Assembly (NCBI GenBank): GCA_030407005.1
Contig: JAUDYN010000011.1
Coordinates: forward strand, 548,501-612,500
DNA length: 64,000 nucleotides
Reading direction: 5' to 3'
Source: Desarmillaria ectypa
Taxonomy: Eukaryota > Basidiomycota > Agaricomycetes > Agaricales > Physalacriaceae
The notes below the pieces were generated by a model. That model was not told the origin of the DNA and made no database searches. It saw nothing but the letters and a program-made list of their open reading frames with translations. Below are positions 11,555 to 23,370 of this stretch, one piece after another. The position numbers and the translations under genes were made by a program. Each line of letters begins with the position of its first letter. Positions within the stretch are counted from its first letter, which is position 1.

Positions 11555-13130
11555 CCAAAATTGCGCAATAGCTTGTCATCCGTGTGGCTTTGTAATACTA
11601 GCATTTATTACCTCCGAAGGACTGGTGAATGTGCTTTGAAGTTTGTAACCTGCTGGAGTAAATATTCGTGCGGCCCGCCGGGCCGGGATCCCCTTCCTTT
11701 TTTCTGGACTTTTGCCAGACACGGACGTATAGATTGTGGGCGCTGGTCCTTTGAGCAGTGGATAATGATGCTAATCCATCCAGGCAAGCAGGCACGACGT
11801 ATTACTATTAAACTTGTTCTTCACCAAGTTACCTTGCGTGGAAGTCACGTGCTCCGTTCTCTTGTTTTTGTTTCCTCTCCAGAATCGTTCTTTCTTTCCA
11901 ACAGGGAAAATAATGGGATTCTGTCTCCCATACTTTCGTACAGCTTTACGCGTTCGACGTGTAGGTGTGGAAACAATATCCGGGTGGCGGTTGCCAAACA
12001 AATAACTCGCGCTGTGGCGCCGTCCCAAACCACCCCTTGCCCTTATCCCTCCAATCAGTATTGACGAGCAATATATCTCAGCAACGTAAATTCTTCCTCC
12101 CTGCATCCGCATCCTTTCCCTGGGTAAGATCCGGATTTGTTTTTGAATGTTGTAACGCTCAGCATGATGTCTGTCATCTCCAGGTGATGCAGCGCGTCCA
12201 CGGATGTCGGGCCAGATTCGGGCAGTTGACTGGCTTGGACCGTTACAATCCTCGCTGTCACCGGTAGTGCAACCTCTATGAATAATAGCTATCAGGTGCC
12301 TACAAGCTCCGGCTACACACCTGCATGTCAACGGCGACTATGTGCCATCCTATCCCTGCGTACTCGGACCGCAGCCAAGGATAATACTACTAGAACCTGT
12401 GTATGTCATGACGCCTCTACTTTCATGGCGGTTGTATCCCCATTCCTGTGATCTTGGCGTTACCCAAGAGGCGGGGATATGTCGCTTCTGAATGCCAGGC
12501 AGCGGGTGCGGACATTCCGAGTTCGATAAACAAAGCCGGCATCTTTAGAGAAACATGATAAAGCCTCCTACCTTACCGGCTTTCAAGCGGCCACCTCTAT
12601 TCATCGTGATGCCGCAGTCTAAAGTCGCGAAAAACCCCTTCCCACGAATTTCCGTTGCAGATTTAGTATCACACTTCCCTCCGGGAAATACCGTGATCCG
12701 GATTTTCAACGTAACGGCACTTACGGTGCTTCTAAGCCAACCCCAGATGACCCCGCAATATGTCTCCGAATGTTTCAGATACATCTCATGAAGAGAAAAA
12801 AAGAATGGTCTTTATTTTCCCCGGACTTCACGCGACCCAAGCACATTGGTGCTATCCACTTTCCTGTAGGTATTTCTGTCGTCTATCTTGTATTTTTTTT
12901 CTCATTTAAATACTCACAGTTTAGAGCAGATCCGCGGGATTGTAATGAAGTGGAAGCTATCGGTGCTTTAAGTGCTGTCGGTAGTTTGTTTGAGCAGGCG
13001 GACCGAGACCGGGGTCGGGCCGCTTGTTTTCAGATTCCAAACCTTTCAACTTAAACCATGCCACCTCACATCCAGGTCCATCTGTCTTTCCTCTTGCCTT
13101 CCCCCCACCTCTACCACTGTCTCCTCCTCC
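11555..13130. other. 1.6-kb intergenic stretch without a recognisable gene
   Basis: Between questin-oxidase-like copy 1 and glycerol dehydrogenase. The longest frames (minus 11771-12331 and plus 12555-12791) have no recognisable motif and no convincing splice extension. The stretch just before 13131 is pyrimidine-rich, as is common upstream of basidiomycete start codons. Confidence 0.5.
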
Positions 13131-14571
13131 ATGTCCCTCCGCTACCTGAGGTCCGCCCCAGTATCTATTTCTCGACGCGCTCTTACAAGGCGTACCTTTA
13201 CTTCCACCGTCAATGCAAAGCGTCCTCCTAATACGAAGAACGTTGTCACCGAGAAGCTCTTCCAGTCGCCGTCCAAGTACATCCAAGGACCATCTGCCAT
13301 CAAGAATGCCCCTATCTATCTCGGGTCGTTAGGAAAGACGGCTCTGCTGACTGCAGATGATATCGTATACAAGATCGGTTCGTCATTTATGGAAATACCC
13401 CATGGGCCCCACTCTGATTACCTTGCACAGCTGGCGAAGCGCTAACGAGTTCCCTGGAGCAGGCCGGTATGAAGGTAGTATACGTCCGCTTTAATGGTGA
13501 GGCTTCATCAGCCGAGGTGGCACGGGTTCAGGACATTGGCGCGCAGAACAAGGTACAGGGTCTCGCATCATGTGTTCACCGTGAATATAATCCCTGACAG
13601 CATTCATAGGTCGAGTATGTAATTGCTCTCGGTGGCGGGAAAACAATCGATACAGCAAAGGCAGTCGCAGACAAGCTTGGTATCCCTTCAGCGGTTCTCC
13701 CTACGACAGCTTCTACGGACGCGCCTTGTTCCGCGCTCAGTGTTCTATACACACCCCACGGAGAGTTTGACCGCTACTCCTTCTTCAACAAGAACCCTAC
13801 CGTCGTTCTAGTGGACACGTCGATAGTCGCAAAGGCGCCGGCTCGGTTCTTGTCTGCCGGCATTGGCGATGCTCTGGCCACACACATCGAGGCACGCGAG
13901 GTTAGGAATGCGGCCAATTTCGGTGGTTAGTGTCGATCAGTGAACTTCGTTTTACTAAAGACTGAACTGCTACAGGTGGGCTTCCCACACTATTAGCAAG
14001 CGCAATATCATCAAAGTGCGAGGAAATTCTGTTCAAGTACGGAAAACTCGCGTACGAGTCCAACAAGGTCGGCGCCATTACCCCGGCCTTGGAGGCTGTG
14101 GTTGAAGCGAATACGTTACTATCGGGACTGGGTTTCGAGAGCGGCGGATTGGCTGCTGCGCATGCGATTCATGATGGTTTGACTGCCCTGGAGCCTACGC
14201 ATAAAATGATGCACGGCGAAAAAGGTACGGACACGTGAATGTGTTATCATATGTATTAAGCTTACACTGCGATCTGATCTTCAGTCAACTTTGGGACCAT
14301 CTGCCAGCTCATACTTTCCAATGCGTCAGTGGAGGAGATGGACCGGTATATGGAGCTCATGACCTCTGTTGATCTTCCTGTTACGTTGGCACAGCTTGGT
14401 GTTACGAGCGCCAAGGACGAGGAGCTTCGCCATGTTGCAGAGTTAGCTTGTGCGCCGAACGAGACAATATGGAACCTTGACTACGTCATCAATGTCGATG
14501 TTGTCTTCAATGCTATCAAGGGCGCTGATGCTGCCGGGCGTAGCTTTCTCTTTAAGAAAGGGCTGTTGTAG
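13131..14571 (+). CDS. Glycerol dehydrogenase (iron-containing alcohol dehydrogenase family)
   Basis: Family III metal-dependent alcohol dehydrogenase of the GldA type: NAD-dependent oxidation of glycerol to dihydroxyacetone. The model of 406 residues has introns 13378-13430, 13553-13609, 13926-13975 and 14225-14284. Seen in the protein: the NAD-binding [30 protein letters not shown], and three metal-ligand regions [13 protein letters not shown] (Asp), [10 protein letters not shown] (His) and [13 protein letters not shown] (His). The first 30 or so residues are rich in Arg, Ser and Thr without acidic residues ([20 protein letters not shown]), typical of a mitochondrial presequence, so a mitochondrial location is likely by inference. 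It lies between questin-oxidase-like copy 1 and P-loop kinase copy 1 on the same strand. No damage seen. Confidence 0.9.
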
Positions 14572-14762
14572 GATGATAACTATTATTGGGTTTGGGTTGT
14601 TGGGTTTCTATTGTACATCTTACTTTACGATTTTAATGTAGTACGGTATACCACTTTTCGAAAGTTTTTTCAATTTCACAGGTCGCTTCTTTTTGTTTCG
14701 TTAGAGCTGATATCGCCACCGGCAGAATCAGTGATCACGCAATTTCGTCGCGGTTCCGCTCC

Positions 14763-14770
14763 TTATATAC
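14763..14770 (+). promoter_or_regulatory. TATA-like box of P-loop kinase copy 1
   Basis: TTATATAC lies 51 bp upstream of the ATG at 14821, in a 249-bp gap after glycerol dehydrogenase. No other signal is evident. Confidence 0.4.
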
Positions 14771-14820
14771 CCTGTTCGAGTCATAGGTCAGGGCACTTCT
14801 TCACCCTGAACTCTGCTCTC

Positions 14821-15572
14821 ATGGAGGGTCGGCCTCTGATTGGTGACGGTCGAGGTCTATACAAAATCCATATCCTGGGGAACAGCGGTACGTCAAGACG
14901 TGAATGCACGCGTCCTTACTCTGATTTTTACCAGGTAGCGGCAAGGCAAGGCTGTTTCCTTGTATTTCGTTTCTTTATTTAGCTTCTAGTAGAGCACTCT
15001 CGCTGCTCGCCTCTCACTGATCCTCGGGATCCCACATATCTCCCTTGACCAGTTGTTCTGGGAGCCCAATTGGAAAACAGCGCCGGAGGATGAGTTTCGC
15101 GCCAAGATAAGAGCTGCGATGGAGCAGAGTCCCAATGGGTGGATCATTGACGGGGACTACCAGCGGCGCGGAGGGGTGATAGTCCAGGAGCAGGCGACGG
15201 ATGTCATATGTTGGTTCGCCCAATTTTATTGGCGTTCGTAGCTGACTTCGCACAGGGCTCGATCCTCCTCTCATCCTGTATTTTCCTCGTATTGTGATCC
15301 GTACGCTCCTCCGTCTTTTCGGCGTTATTCCGCCATGTAGTCCTGGGTGCCCGGAGTCAGTGAAGGAGGCCTTCTTCCACCGGAACAGTATTCTTTTGTG
15401 GTGTCTAACCCAGCACAGGGTGAATAGACAAAGGGGGGAAACTCGCATGAAGGAGATTGGTATTGGGGTTGGAACCCAACTCGAGAACCGAAAGATGCGT
15501 AGGATAGGTGGATGGGGAAGCGAACTCGAGAGGTGGATTAAGAGCGTCAAGGTTATGGTTCAAGAAAAGTAG
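14821..15572 (+). CDS. P-loop kinase, FlaR/adenylate-kinase-like, copy 1
   Basis: A small nucleotide-binding protein resembling bacterial FlaR-type 'topology modulation' proteins, an adenylate-kinase-like P-loop family of unknown substrate. The model of 203 residues has introns 14888-14934 (GT-AG), 14946-14992 (GC-AG) and 15210-15255 (GT-AG). Spliced, it reads IHILGNSGSGKSTLAARL (Walker A, about residues 15-32), PHISLDQLFWEPNW, NGWIIDGDYQRR, DVIWLDPPLILYFPRI and SPGCPES, ending in RMRRIGGWGSELE. Without the GC-AG intron the Walker A motif is cut and the frame is lost; with it the protein aligns end to end with copy 2 (49905-50680). It ends 51 bp from the convergent DUF6593 gene. Confidence 0.82.
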
Positions 15573-15623
15573 ATTATAGATCATTGTATCGTAGTGACAG
15601 TCGTATGCTAATCCTTATGGACC

Positions 15624-16390
15624 TCAAGCAGCCGCCTGATGACGTGAAGCTCTCTCTTTATCTTTGCGGATTTTCTCGATATATATGAAGGTAAAGAAGA
15701 TGGTATCGGCCATATGTTCTCCTTCGGGAAGAATCTCCAGATAGGCCGGTCTTGCGCCTTCAGGATTGAAGAGACCATACTTTCTTGTATGGAACTTGGC
15801 AATAAGGGTTTCTGACCCGTCGTTAATGACCAGCTTTGTTTCTGTGTCAGCATGGAATAACATGATGATATCCACCCACTTTGGGAACGCTGACACCCAG
15901 TATCCATTTGTATTCTTTGCCATCAGGACCCTTGAAGACACGATGTCTGTCGAAGCGGTTTCAATGATACGATACTTGTCAGAAAATAGCCCAAGGAAGC
16001 GCACCTTCCATAACACCCCCAGCCTTGCTTTTTAAAATATTTAGTCGCTTTAACCTCCTCTCCATTATATCGCATCACAGATGAAACGAAGATCTTCCAA
16101 TCAATGTAACCCAGTGGCGCAAACCGATCTCTGAAGTCTACTTCTGGGACTTGAGGCATAAAACTTCCATCACTATCCGACTGTACAGGATCGCGTTTCC
16201 GAACGCTCCCAAGTTCGTAGCTGGCTGCATCTTCCACGCGAGGGCGGTTATAATCTGATGGTACGATGCGCGAAACAGTTGTGACGCCCCCGGAGAACTT
16301 GTGCGGAGTCGAGACTTTATAAATGGCTTGCCCCGACTCGTTAGTGTAGGTATTGTTAAGCAACCCAGATCTCGTCTGATAGAGGTTCAT
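15624..16390 (-). CDS. DUF6593 domain protein
   Basis: DUF6593 proteins are small beta-rich proteins, widespread in Agaricomycetes and often multicopy, with unknown function. The model has two introns (15947-16016, 70 nt; 15834-15879, 46 nt) and gives 216 residues from the Met at 16390; an in-frame Met at 16399 would add three. Landmarks in order are MNLYQTRSG, GQAIYKVSTPHKF, IDWKIFVSSVMRYNGEEV, HRVFKGPDGKEYKWILG, LVINDGSETLIAKFH, KYGLFNPEG and LEILPEGEHMADTIFFTFIY. The exon joins were chosen because only they rebuild the family motif RVFKGPDGKEYKW followed by the SETLIAKFH strand. No signal peptide. Intact. Confidence 0.85.
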
Positions 16391-16570
16391 GGCGACCAAG
16401 CCAGGTGGGTATCATGATGGTCACGGCGTATATATAACGGTCGGTCAAGAGGGGGGATGAGGCGGTGCAAAAGCACTGCTACCGGCTGCCGCGGGAGGAA
16501 GATACTTATCGGAATTCACTTACGGATTGTATTCGGCGTACTTAGTAGTAAACTGGGGAAGGACCAGCTA

Positions 16571-16713
16571 CCATTGCTACTAGACTCAAACTAGTCCCTT
16601 CCAAACTCGATGATAGTCGATCAACCAGCCCCTTCCACAATTAGTGTACTACTAGTACTTCGATCGACTATCATCGAGTTTCGAAGGGACTAGTTCGAGT
16701 CTAGTCCATTGCT
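16571..16713. mobile_element. Hairpin MITE with long inverted repeats and 8-bp target duplication
   Basis: An inverted repeat of at least 43 bp has arms 16580-16622 and 16662-16704, differing at two positions, around a 39-nt loop. With one more base on each side the termini are ACTAGACTC and GAGTCTAGT. The element (16579-16705, 127 bp) is bracketed by the direct repeat CCATTGCT at 16571-16578 and 16706-16713, as expected of a target-site duplication. Eight bases is the size made by hAT transposases; a 9-bp reading (CCATTGCTA) would suit Mutator-like ones. It is too short to code for anything, hence non-autonomous. Its single-stranded form would be a strong hairpin. Confidence 0.8.
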
Positions 16714-16714
16714 A

Positions 16715-18699
16715 TTTTCGAGGCAGAAGCGTGATAATTGCGCACGTGAAGGGATAGGGTTGATCCCTCAAGCTTCAAGTTTAGCAATCCTTCAAATTAA
16801 CGTTCGGAAACTGAACAGAGACACCTTGACATCAGCCTGAGGCTCGGTTACCAAGTAAATCATCGAGAACCCGGGCACTCAAAGAGAAACTCATCACATC
16901 ACCCTAGCCTGATATTTATGAGTACGACTAGTGTACGAGAGAGAATTACCAGTAATATTTTAAAACACCATACACTCTGGGGATCTTGACAACGTCTTTG
17001 CAGAATGGTGTGGTTGGCACGGTAATCAGGCTGTAGTGCGTAGTGTTGCCGGAGCTTCGGCTTAATCGGCTTTGGGAATTTCTCGGCCCGATGCCAAAGC
17101 TATTGATGTTGTGTACGTGGATCAAGATGGAAATAGGGTGTACAAGGCTTTACGCTTAAGTACAATGCCTTGAATATAGTTTGATGTGGAATGGTTGAGC
17201 CTTTGAACAGTTGTCGGCAAAAAAATGCCGTTGGTGCCGGTGACTGAGACGAAAGCAAAACTAACTTGGGAATCGGCTTTCAGTATCTTGGAGGCGTAGG
17301 AACGTGGGCCACGTAGAAGCTGAGGAAGCGTGGAGGGAACGTAGTGCCATACACTAATTTAGGTGGTTAGCTCTGGTCTTGACTAGGACTTCTGAAATAA
17401 AAACGAGCTTGCCACCAGTGACTAGTGACCACTAGTCCATACGACTGGCAACAAAGAAAAATGGCTGGCCTTCCTATTCTAGTCATACTCTGGTAACGGA
17501 AACTTTCGCTGCAATCGTTAAACGGCACCTGCGCTTCCAGTTAAGGAACAAGGGTGCAAAGAAATATTCGGTGATCCTTGGCTGAATTCTCCATTCCCGT
17601 CTGATGGTCGTTTGGCTGGTGGACGACCTTCCGTATGTGAGATGTGGCGTAGGTACTAGGCAACCAAGGCGTCTGCAATGGAAGGAGACGAAAGATAAAC
17701 AAGTCACTGGAAGACTTGTCCGTCTCTGGGGCGAACCCATGAGTCGTACAGAGGGCCTACTCGACGAGTCCTAGAACTGCTGTGTTTGGTACTTAGTGCC
17801 TATGTATTGAATTGCAAGATGCATACAGCGGGTAAGCGAGGAAGCGAAGGAACAATGATTATTTGCCGAAGTCGAGAAAGGAAGCACGGAAACGTTGATG
17901 GTACGAATCGACTCGAGACATCCATGGGGACCGACTTGGTGCGCTGACGAGTTACTGAATGAATTTCCATCATATATGCACTCTAGGGGGCCAAATGTGA
18001 TATCGAGCCACTGGTGGCAGATAAATCGAGTAACCTTTTGAGACCTCGGTCGGTCTGGCAAGGTAGATATCGAACACGAGACACGCAAAGTGTGAAAGGA
18101 CACCGGAAAGCCAAGGACCGCCGAGATACAGCAAGAAGAACTTGAATAAAAAGAATCCTGTTACAAATAGAAATGGTACAAGGTCGCTCCCACAGAAATT
18201 GTATACTAGTATTCTGGTCAGAGAATTGACTGTATTGAAAGAACTAGAATGGGACGCACTTCAGCAAATCCAACAACGATATGTCTATACCAAACCATTG
18301 CGTCCAATACAAGCACCACCGTTCGCAAGTGAAAAGAACGGCGAGGAGGAAGCTCACTGCTGCGGATTAGCATTGGATACAATAATCTTGTACGTGCTTG
18401 TGCAGCGCATCAGCCGGCGCTACACATCGTCTTCGAGTGAATCATCCAAGGAAATGAGACTGTGCAAAGCACCGCTACTGTAAAGGATGGTGACAAAGCG
18501 TGACTTTACCGTCACCGCCTCTCTCTCGTCCTCCTTCATCATCCAGTATCTCCGCTGGCTACGACAACGACAACGACGCAACTGCTCTACTTATAGTTTT
18601 GTCTAATTTCCTTTACTCAAGGCCAGTGTAGCATATCGGAACCACCACTTTTTTCTTCGTCGCTGGGCGCTTCCACTACAAATTCTTCTTCCAGATTCC
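16715..18699. other. 2-kb gene-poor stretch
   Basis: No recognisable gene. Short frames at 17771-18103 (minus) and 18142-18483 (plus, 113 residues, no motif) are likely chance. The last 200 bp are rich in C, T and short poly-pyrimidine runs, consistent with the promoter and 5' leader of the RING gene. Confidence 0.5.
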
Positions 18700-21600
18700 A
18701 TGGGACAAACAACTTCTAGGAACCGGAATCCTTTACCGTCGCCTGATACAAGTGCCTCTAACAGTGTTGATGATGCTCCCAACACCCCAGAAACGCAGTC
18801 CAACGATGCTGCAGACAGCAATCAGCAGTCCGCGCCATCCAACATCTCTCCGACATCCAGACCGTCTCGTCGCTCTGCAGTTCGCAAGAGTATCCTGAAC
18901 CTCGTGAAGCCACGTTCATCGCAGCTAGAAGAGCTTAGTGAGCGCCCAAGTTCTAATACACGCAAGTCATGGCGGACGTCTAGGCGCTGGTCAAAAACAC
19001 CGCCAGCTCTGACTCCAGATATTGATTCCTCTCCGAGCGCGTCAACCAGCGGTGCGCTAGCTGCCGTTGCTGAGAAGAACGGTGAACCTGACTCGCAACC
19101 ATCCGATGTTGAGACGTCGCCCGCTCTCGATTCACCAACAGCGGCTGGGAGTTCCAATGGTCCGGATCCGGATCGGGAGGACAGGCACAGCACTATGTCG
19201 CCGCTCGTATTCAACAATACGTCAGAAGATGAAGTTGTTATCAGCCCCGACCACTTCACTTCCTCGCAAGACGTTCCGGACGTTCCGCAGGACGTATCAC
19301 CACCCACTATCGGTTCCGCAGATCAATTATCATCTGGACAGCCTCCTCCATCACCTGCACGACAGTTCCCCCCTCCAGGAACGCTCGTCGTGGTACAAGG
19401 CGTCGTGCACACGACCGACGTACCTCGACCTGACGTCGCCCCGTCCTCCGTTCCACCCGATCTTCCTGAAGCACCGATGATGATTCGTCAAGGAGCGTCG
19501 CTATCTCGCTCACCGACTCCCGTAAATCCAGAGCGTCCAGTGAGGAACAGATTATCTGCGCTTCTCAGGTCGCGGCCTCCCAGCATGGTATCTACAGCTT
19601 CACATTCTGTTGCTCCAAGAGATATTGAGACACATCCTCATCCCGTGGAAGTACCAACACCAATTCCCGAACCTGAAATTACCGATGACGCTCCTCCTCC
19701 TCCTCCTCCACCACCACCACCACCACCACCTGAAGCAGAACCTTTGGAACAACGTCCCTCTGGCGCCATCTCATCCAGCAGCATTGATGTGCTTGGTACT
19801 CTTTTAAGGTAAAATCCTTCAGCTATTCAAAAGAATGAAGAATGTTTACGTTCATTTCTAGCGTCGCAGCTGCCGCTACGGCTGCTTCTTTGCTCACAGG
19901 GTCTTCCGAACCGATACTTTCCTCAGGTCTTACCCCTCCAACACCGAATGCACCAAGTGCACCACTGGCAGACCTAGACGCATCCCTCCGACCCAACTCA
20001 CCCACTCCAACAGCTGGAATGGCTGACGTTATGACCGGCCGAACTGAACGTATGAGGCAGGCCTGGGCCAATATTCGGGAACGACTTGGTCTTCGTACAC
20101 CAGCTTCGTCTCCAGGGCCTCGGTGGTTGGATCGGAGTGAAGAGAGAGATGAGGCCCCGCAGACATTGCCCGATGCTTCACCGGTAGATGCCAGAGAGCG
20201 AATGTTCGCGGAGATGGCGCGCGCCTTCAACACGGGACTGGGCATGCCCTCGGATTCTCCGCAACATACGGCAGAAGCTTCATCACCGACTGAGGGGACG
20301 GAGCGTCCCACTATCAGTTACATTCCTCAGTTGCCCGCCGAAGGAACCTTTGAGCGGTTTTTGATCGATTTGCAAACCGATTTGCGGTCCACACTGACAC
20401 AGCAATCGCCGCAGGTACCAGAGGGAGATTCCACTGCCGATTCGGGACCACCGCCTCTGGAACCGCTAGCGACAGAACATGAATCCCTGTCCATTCCTAC
20501 TAGTGATTTGGGACCTTTACCTATCGCTGCTGGCACAAATGCACAAGTATCCCCCATACGCGATGACACTGGTACAGGAGAGAGTGAAGATGGCGATGGT
20601 AGCATGCCTGACCTGCAAGACGTCTCTGACTCCGATTCTGAATTCAGTAATGATTCCGATTCTGACATTTCACGTCCCCCTCGTCGTTCACCTTCGATCA
20701 CCGCCCCTCCTTCACATCTGCCCCACCCTCCCATGCAGAGTGACAACTGGACGATGCCGGCATTACCGAGCACCGCTGGGTCTGCCGCTGAAGCCTCGCG
20801 GCTAGAAGGTCCTTCTGGCCGAATTAATTGGTGGAGACTATACCGTTTCCCTCCAATTCTCGCACCTCGTGGTGCAGGTGCTGTAGAGCTCAACTTGCGT
20901 TCGCAGCCGAGCCCCCTGCTTGCCTCTACACCATCCGTTCAAGTGCCAATGCCAGAAACAACATCTCCTCGTCCTGTCTCCTCAACGACGACACCCGACG
21001 CTGCACCCTCTCCCTCACCTTCGGAAACGAGACCGAACACCGTCGTGCCCGTAATCGTGGTTGGCTTGCAGTCCGTGCACATGAATTGGCGGCATAATAC
21101 ACAGGCGCCACCCACGCCGGCTGAGCCTGTTGATCCTGCAGACCTTGATGTTTTCCAGCAACAGAATGATATCAACGAGGATGATGGTAGGACACCCGAG
21201 GCGGGTGTCGACGGTTTGAATATGGGTGCAGGCGGGCCTCCGCTACCGTCTGATACGGCTCGTGGTCGTCGATGGCATGCTCGTGCAGCCCATGCGTTGC
21301 GAAACTTGCGTCCGGGACGTAGGACGCATGTGCACGGCCTTGCTTCCGACGTTGATGCTACAGGATCTCGCACTTTCTTGATTTATGTTATTGGAGGTAA
21401 GAGTGTTTGGTAACACCCATGTTGGTTTTTTGTCACTCATTTTTGCTTACAGGGTATTACCCTCCGGATCATAGTATTGTAACCGGTGAACCTAATAACT
21501 TTGATTCCTTCGAGGCGTTGTTGTGCGTTTTTTATTCTCTTTATGTCGTGTGCGATGTTGCTCATTGTATTCAAGGGATCTTGCAGAGCTTCTGGGACAA

Positions 21601-22017
21601 GTAAAACCGCCGACAGTTTCAAAAGAGGAGATTGACAAATCCGGCTTGGAGGTTATCAAGTCGACTCGCCTTGCTGAATATGAGCGAGGTGGAAAAATAT
21701 CATCCAACTGTATTGACAGGGTACGTTTACTTGCTTGAAGTATTGTCGAGCGAGCTAACTATCTTTTCTACAGTGCCTTATCTGCCTGGATGATTACGAA
21801 CCCGAAGATGATGTACGAGTCATGACATGTCGACATGCTTTCCATCAGAAGTGTGTCGATACGTGGCTACAGACGGGTAAGAATAACTGCCCAGCGTGCC
21901 GTGGGATGGTGAGTTTTCTCCACTTGACTTTTTGTTTGTACTCTTAGACTTATCTCCCATTTCTAGGGTGTGTCCACAGAAGCCCCGACTCCTCAGCCAG
22001 ACATAATGACACAGTGA
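18700..22017 (+). CDS. Large RING-H2 finger protein with predicted N-myristoylation
   Basis: Long, mostly disordered Ser/Pro-rich protein (about 1,000 residues) ending in a RING-H2 domain, so a probable E3 ubiquitin ligase. It starts MGQTTSRN, which fits the N-myristoylation consensus (Gly2, Ser6). A run of about 13 prolines lies at 19690-19731. The ordered C-terminal part has HARAAHALRNLRPG, IYVIGGYYPPDHSIVTG and a segment on fungal RING proteins of this type, then CLICLDDYEPEDDVR...CRHAFH..CVDTW...NNCPACR (about 21775-21905): the C3-H2-C3 zinc ligands are all present. Introns include one near 19810-19860 and several in 21396-21966. Membrane attachment through the lipid and ubiquitin transfer through the RING are inferences from motifs. 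Intact. Confidence 0.85.
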
Positions 22018-22505
22018 TTTTTGCATCTCTCATTCCACTGCTCCTTCTGCCATGTATTTCTCGTGCCATGCCTGCCTGCCTGCCTGCATCTTTGTCTAGT
22101 ATAGTCCTTGCCTTGCTTTTTCCTTCATATCTCCTCGACGTTCCCTAACAATTGTACCGTAATACAAACCAAAGAAAATCAATATATAGAATGGACCAGA
22201 ACGATATTTACTTGGAGCATAAGAGAAGCGGCGACCTTGACTTTGCTGATGAGTCGTTCCTGTAATGAAGTTTTCTCGTTATATGTCTCAATCTGTTGCC
22301 TCGTTTCGTGGGTATGCATCCTTTCATGATGGTAGAACGATAGAATATCTTCAACGCCATTCCAGGGTCTTCAAAAAGCATTCGATGCCAAATCAGTGTA
22401 AGGCTGGCAAACTCTCTGGCGAGAGAATTATAGTTTGCTTTTGCAAGATCTTTTGTATACAGTAAGTATATGAGGAGGTGCAAGAACCACCTGCTTCAGA
22501 TCGGT

Positions 22506-23199
22506 ATGGATCCACTTCTGATAGCAGAGAAGAGTGAAAGAGTGGGACTCAACATCCTTTCAAGAGATTTGGGCTTTGAGAGCAATTTCTGAGTGATAGC
22601 AATAAGCTTCCATGCTGTCCACTAGTGATACTAGGCATGAGGCTGCTAAAGTATGCTAAGCTGGAGGCTTGGATAAGGAATTGATTCCTTTAGTGTACTA
22701 TGAGCTTGATTGATTTTTTCTCTAGTTATATTTACTGCTTATATACCAAACCAACTTCCTACCCCTATACCTATCCAGCCTGATAATCTTGCCAAGTAGC
22801 AACCCACTCCATCATGTCCACCCTCTTTTTACACTCCTAAATGATTCTCCTAAAGGGAAACCATATGGGATCACCATCCTTGATGATATTAAGGTGGAGA
22901 TGCAGGCTTCCACTGGCAGACAGCCATCAATTATGCCTGATGCAGTTCTTAGTCTGGTGGAAAAGTGGTTTACTGATGGTGGATGGTAGTGCAGATGGCA
23001 GTCCATTGGCCCCTGGTTCCTGGTCTGGTGGAAAAGCAGGTTACTGATGATGGATAGCCATGCAGATGACAGTCTGTTGTCCCCTGACCTTCATTTCTAG
23101 CAGATCCTAGTCCTGTATTCCTGTTAACTGAGGCAGGTGGGTGTTATTAGTCCTGTGGTGAGTACTAGCTTGGCAGAAGCCAGAATTTGGTGCAGCACA
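22506..23199. repeat. CpG-free island with a 65-bp tandem repeat
   Basis: I found no CG dinucleotide in roughly 690 bases, whereas the flanks have many. It contains two 65-bp near-copies, 22951-23015 and 23022-23086, each starting GTCTGGTGGAAAAG one base in and ending CCCCTG, separated by six bases. An open stretch at 22795-22989 reads PLHHVHPLFTLLNDSPKGKP and GITILDDIKVEMQAS, not recognised. Complete CpG loss suggests an old, methylated and mutated transposon fragment, like the block at 58.6-64 kb. Confidence 0.55.
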
Positions 23200-23370
23200 T
23201 CGGGACCCATGCCATTCTGCCACCATGTTCACTGCATCTTCTCTGGCTTTCCTATTTTTCATGATCCCGCTTATGGAATACTTCAAACATCTCACTTTGG
23301 GGCAAATTCCTCATCATTGGGTGGGGCACCTGCGCTGTTCTCACCTTGTCTCTAGGCAGGCATATTTTTG

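Noticed and set aside
11771..12331. Minus-strand frame of 186 residues between questin-oxidase-like copy 1 and glycerol dehydrogenase
   Set aside because: Arg/His-rich translation without motif or splice support; likely chance.
14935..15050. Apparent frameshift just after the Walker A of P-loop kinase copy 1
   Set aside because: A GC-AG intron at 14946-14992 removes it; the same solution is required in copy 2.
9873..15572. Secondary-metabolite gene cluster around questin-oxidase-like copy 1
   Set aside because: AflY-type names suggest this, but no polyketide synthase, P450, methyltransferase or pathway regulator is present in the window.
15624..16016. Apparent frameshift in the DUF6593 gene
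   Set aside because: A 70-nt intron (15947-16016) and a 46-nt intron (15834-15879) restore a family-like frame of 216 residues, so no damage needs to be assumed.
22069..22084. TGCC tetranucleotide run
   Set aside because: Only about four units in a 3' UTR; too short to matter.
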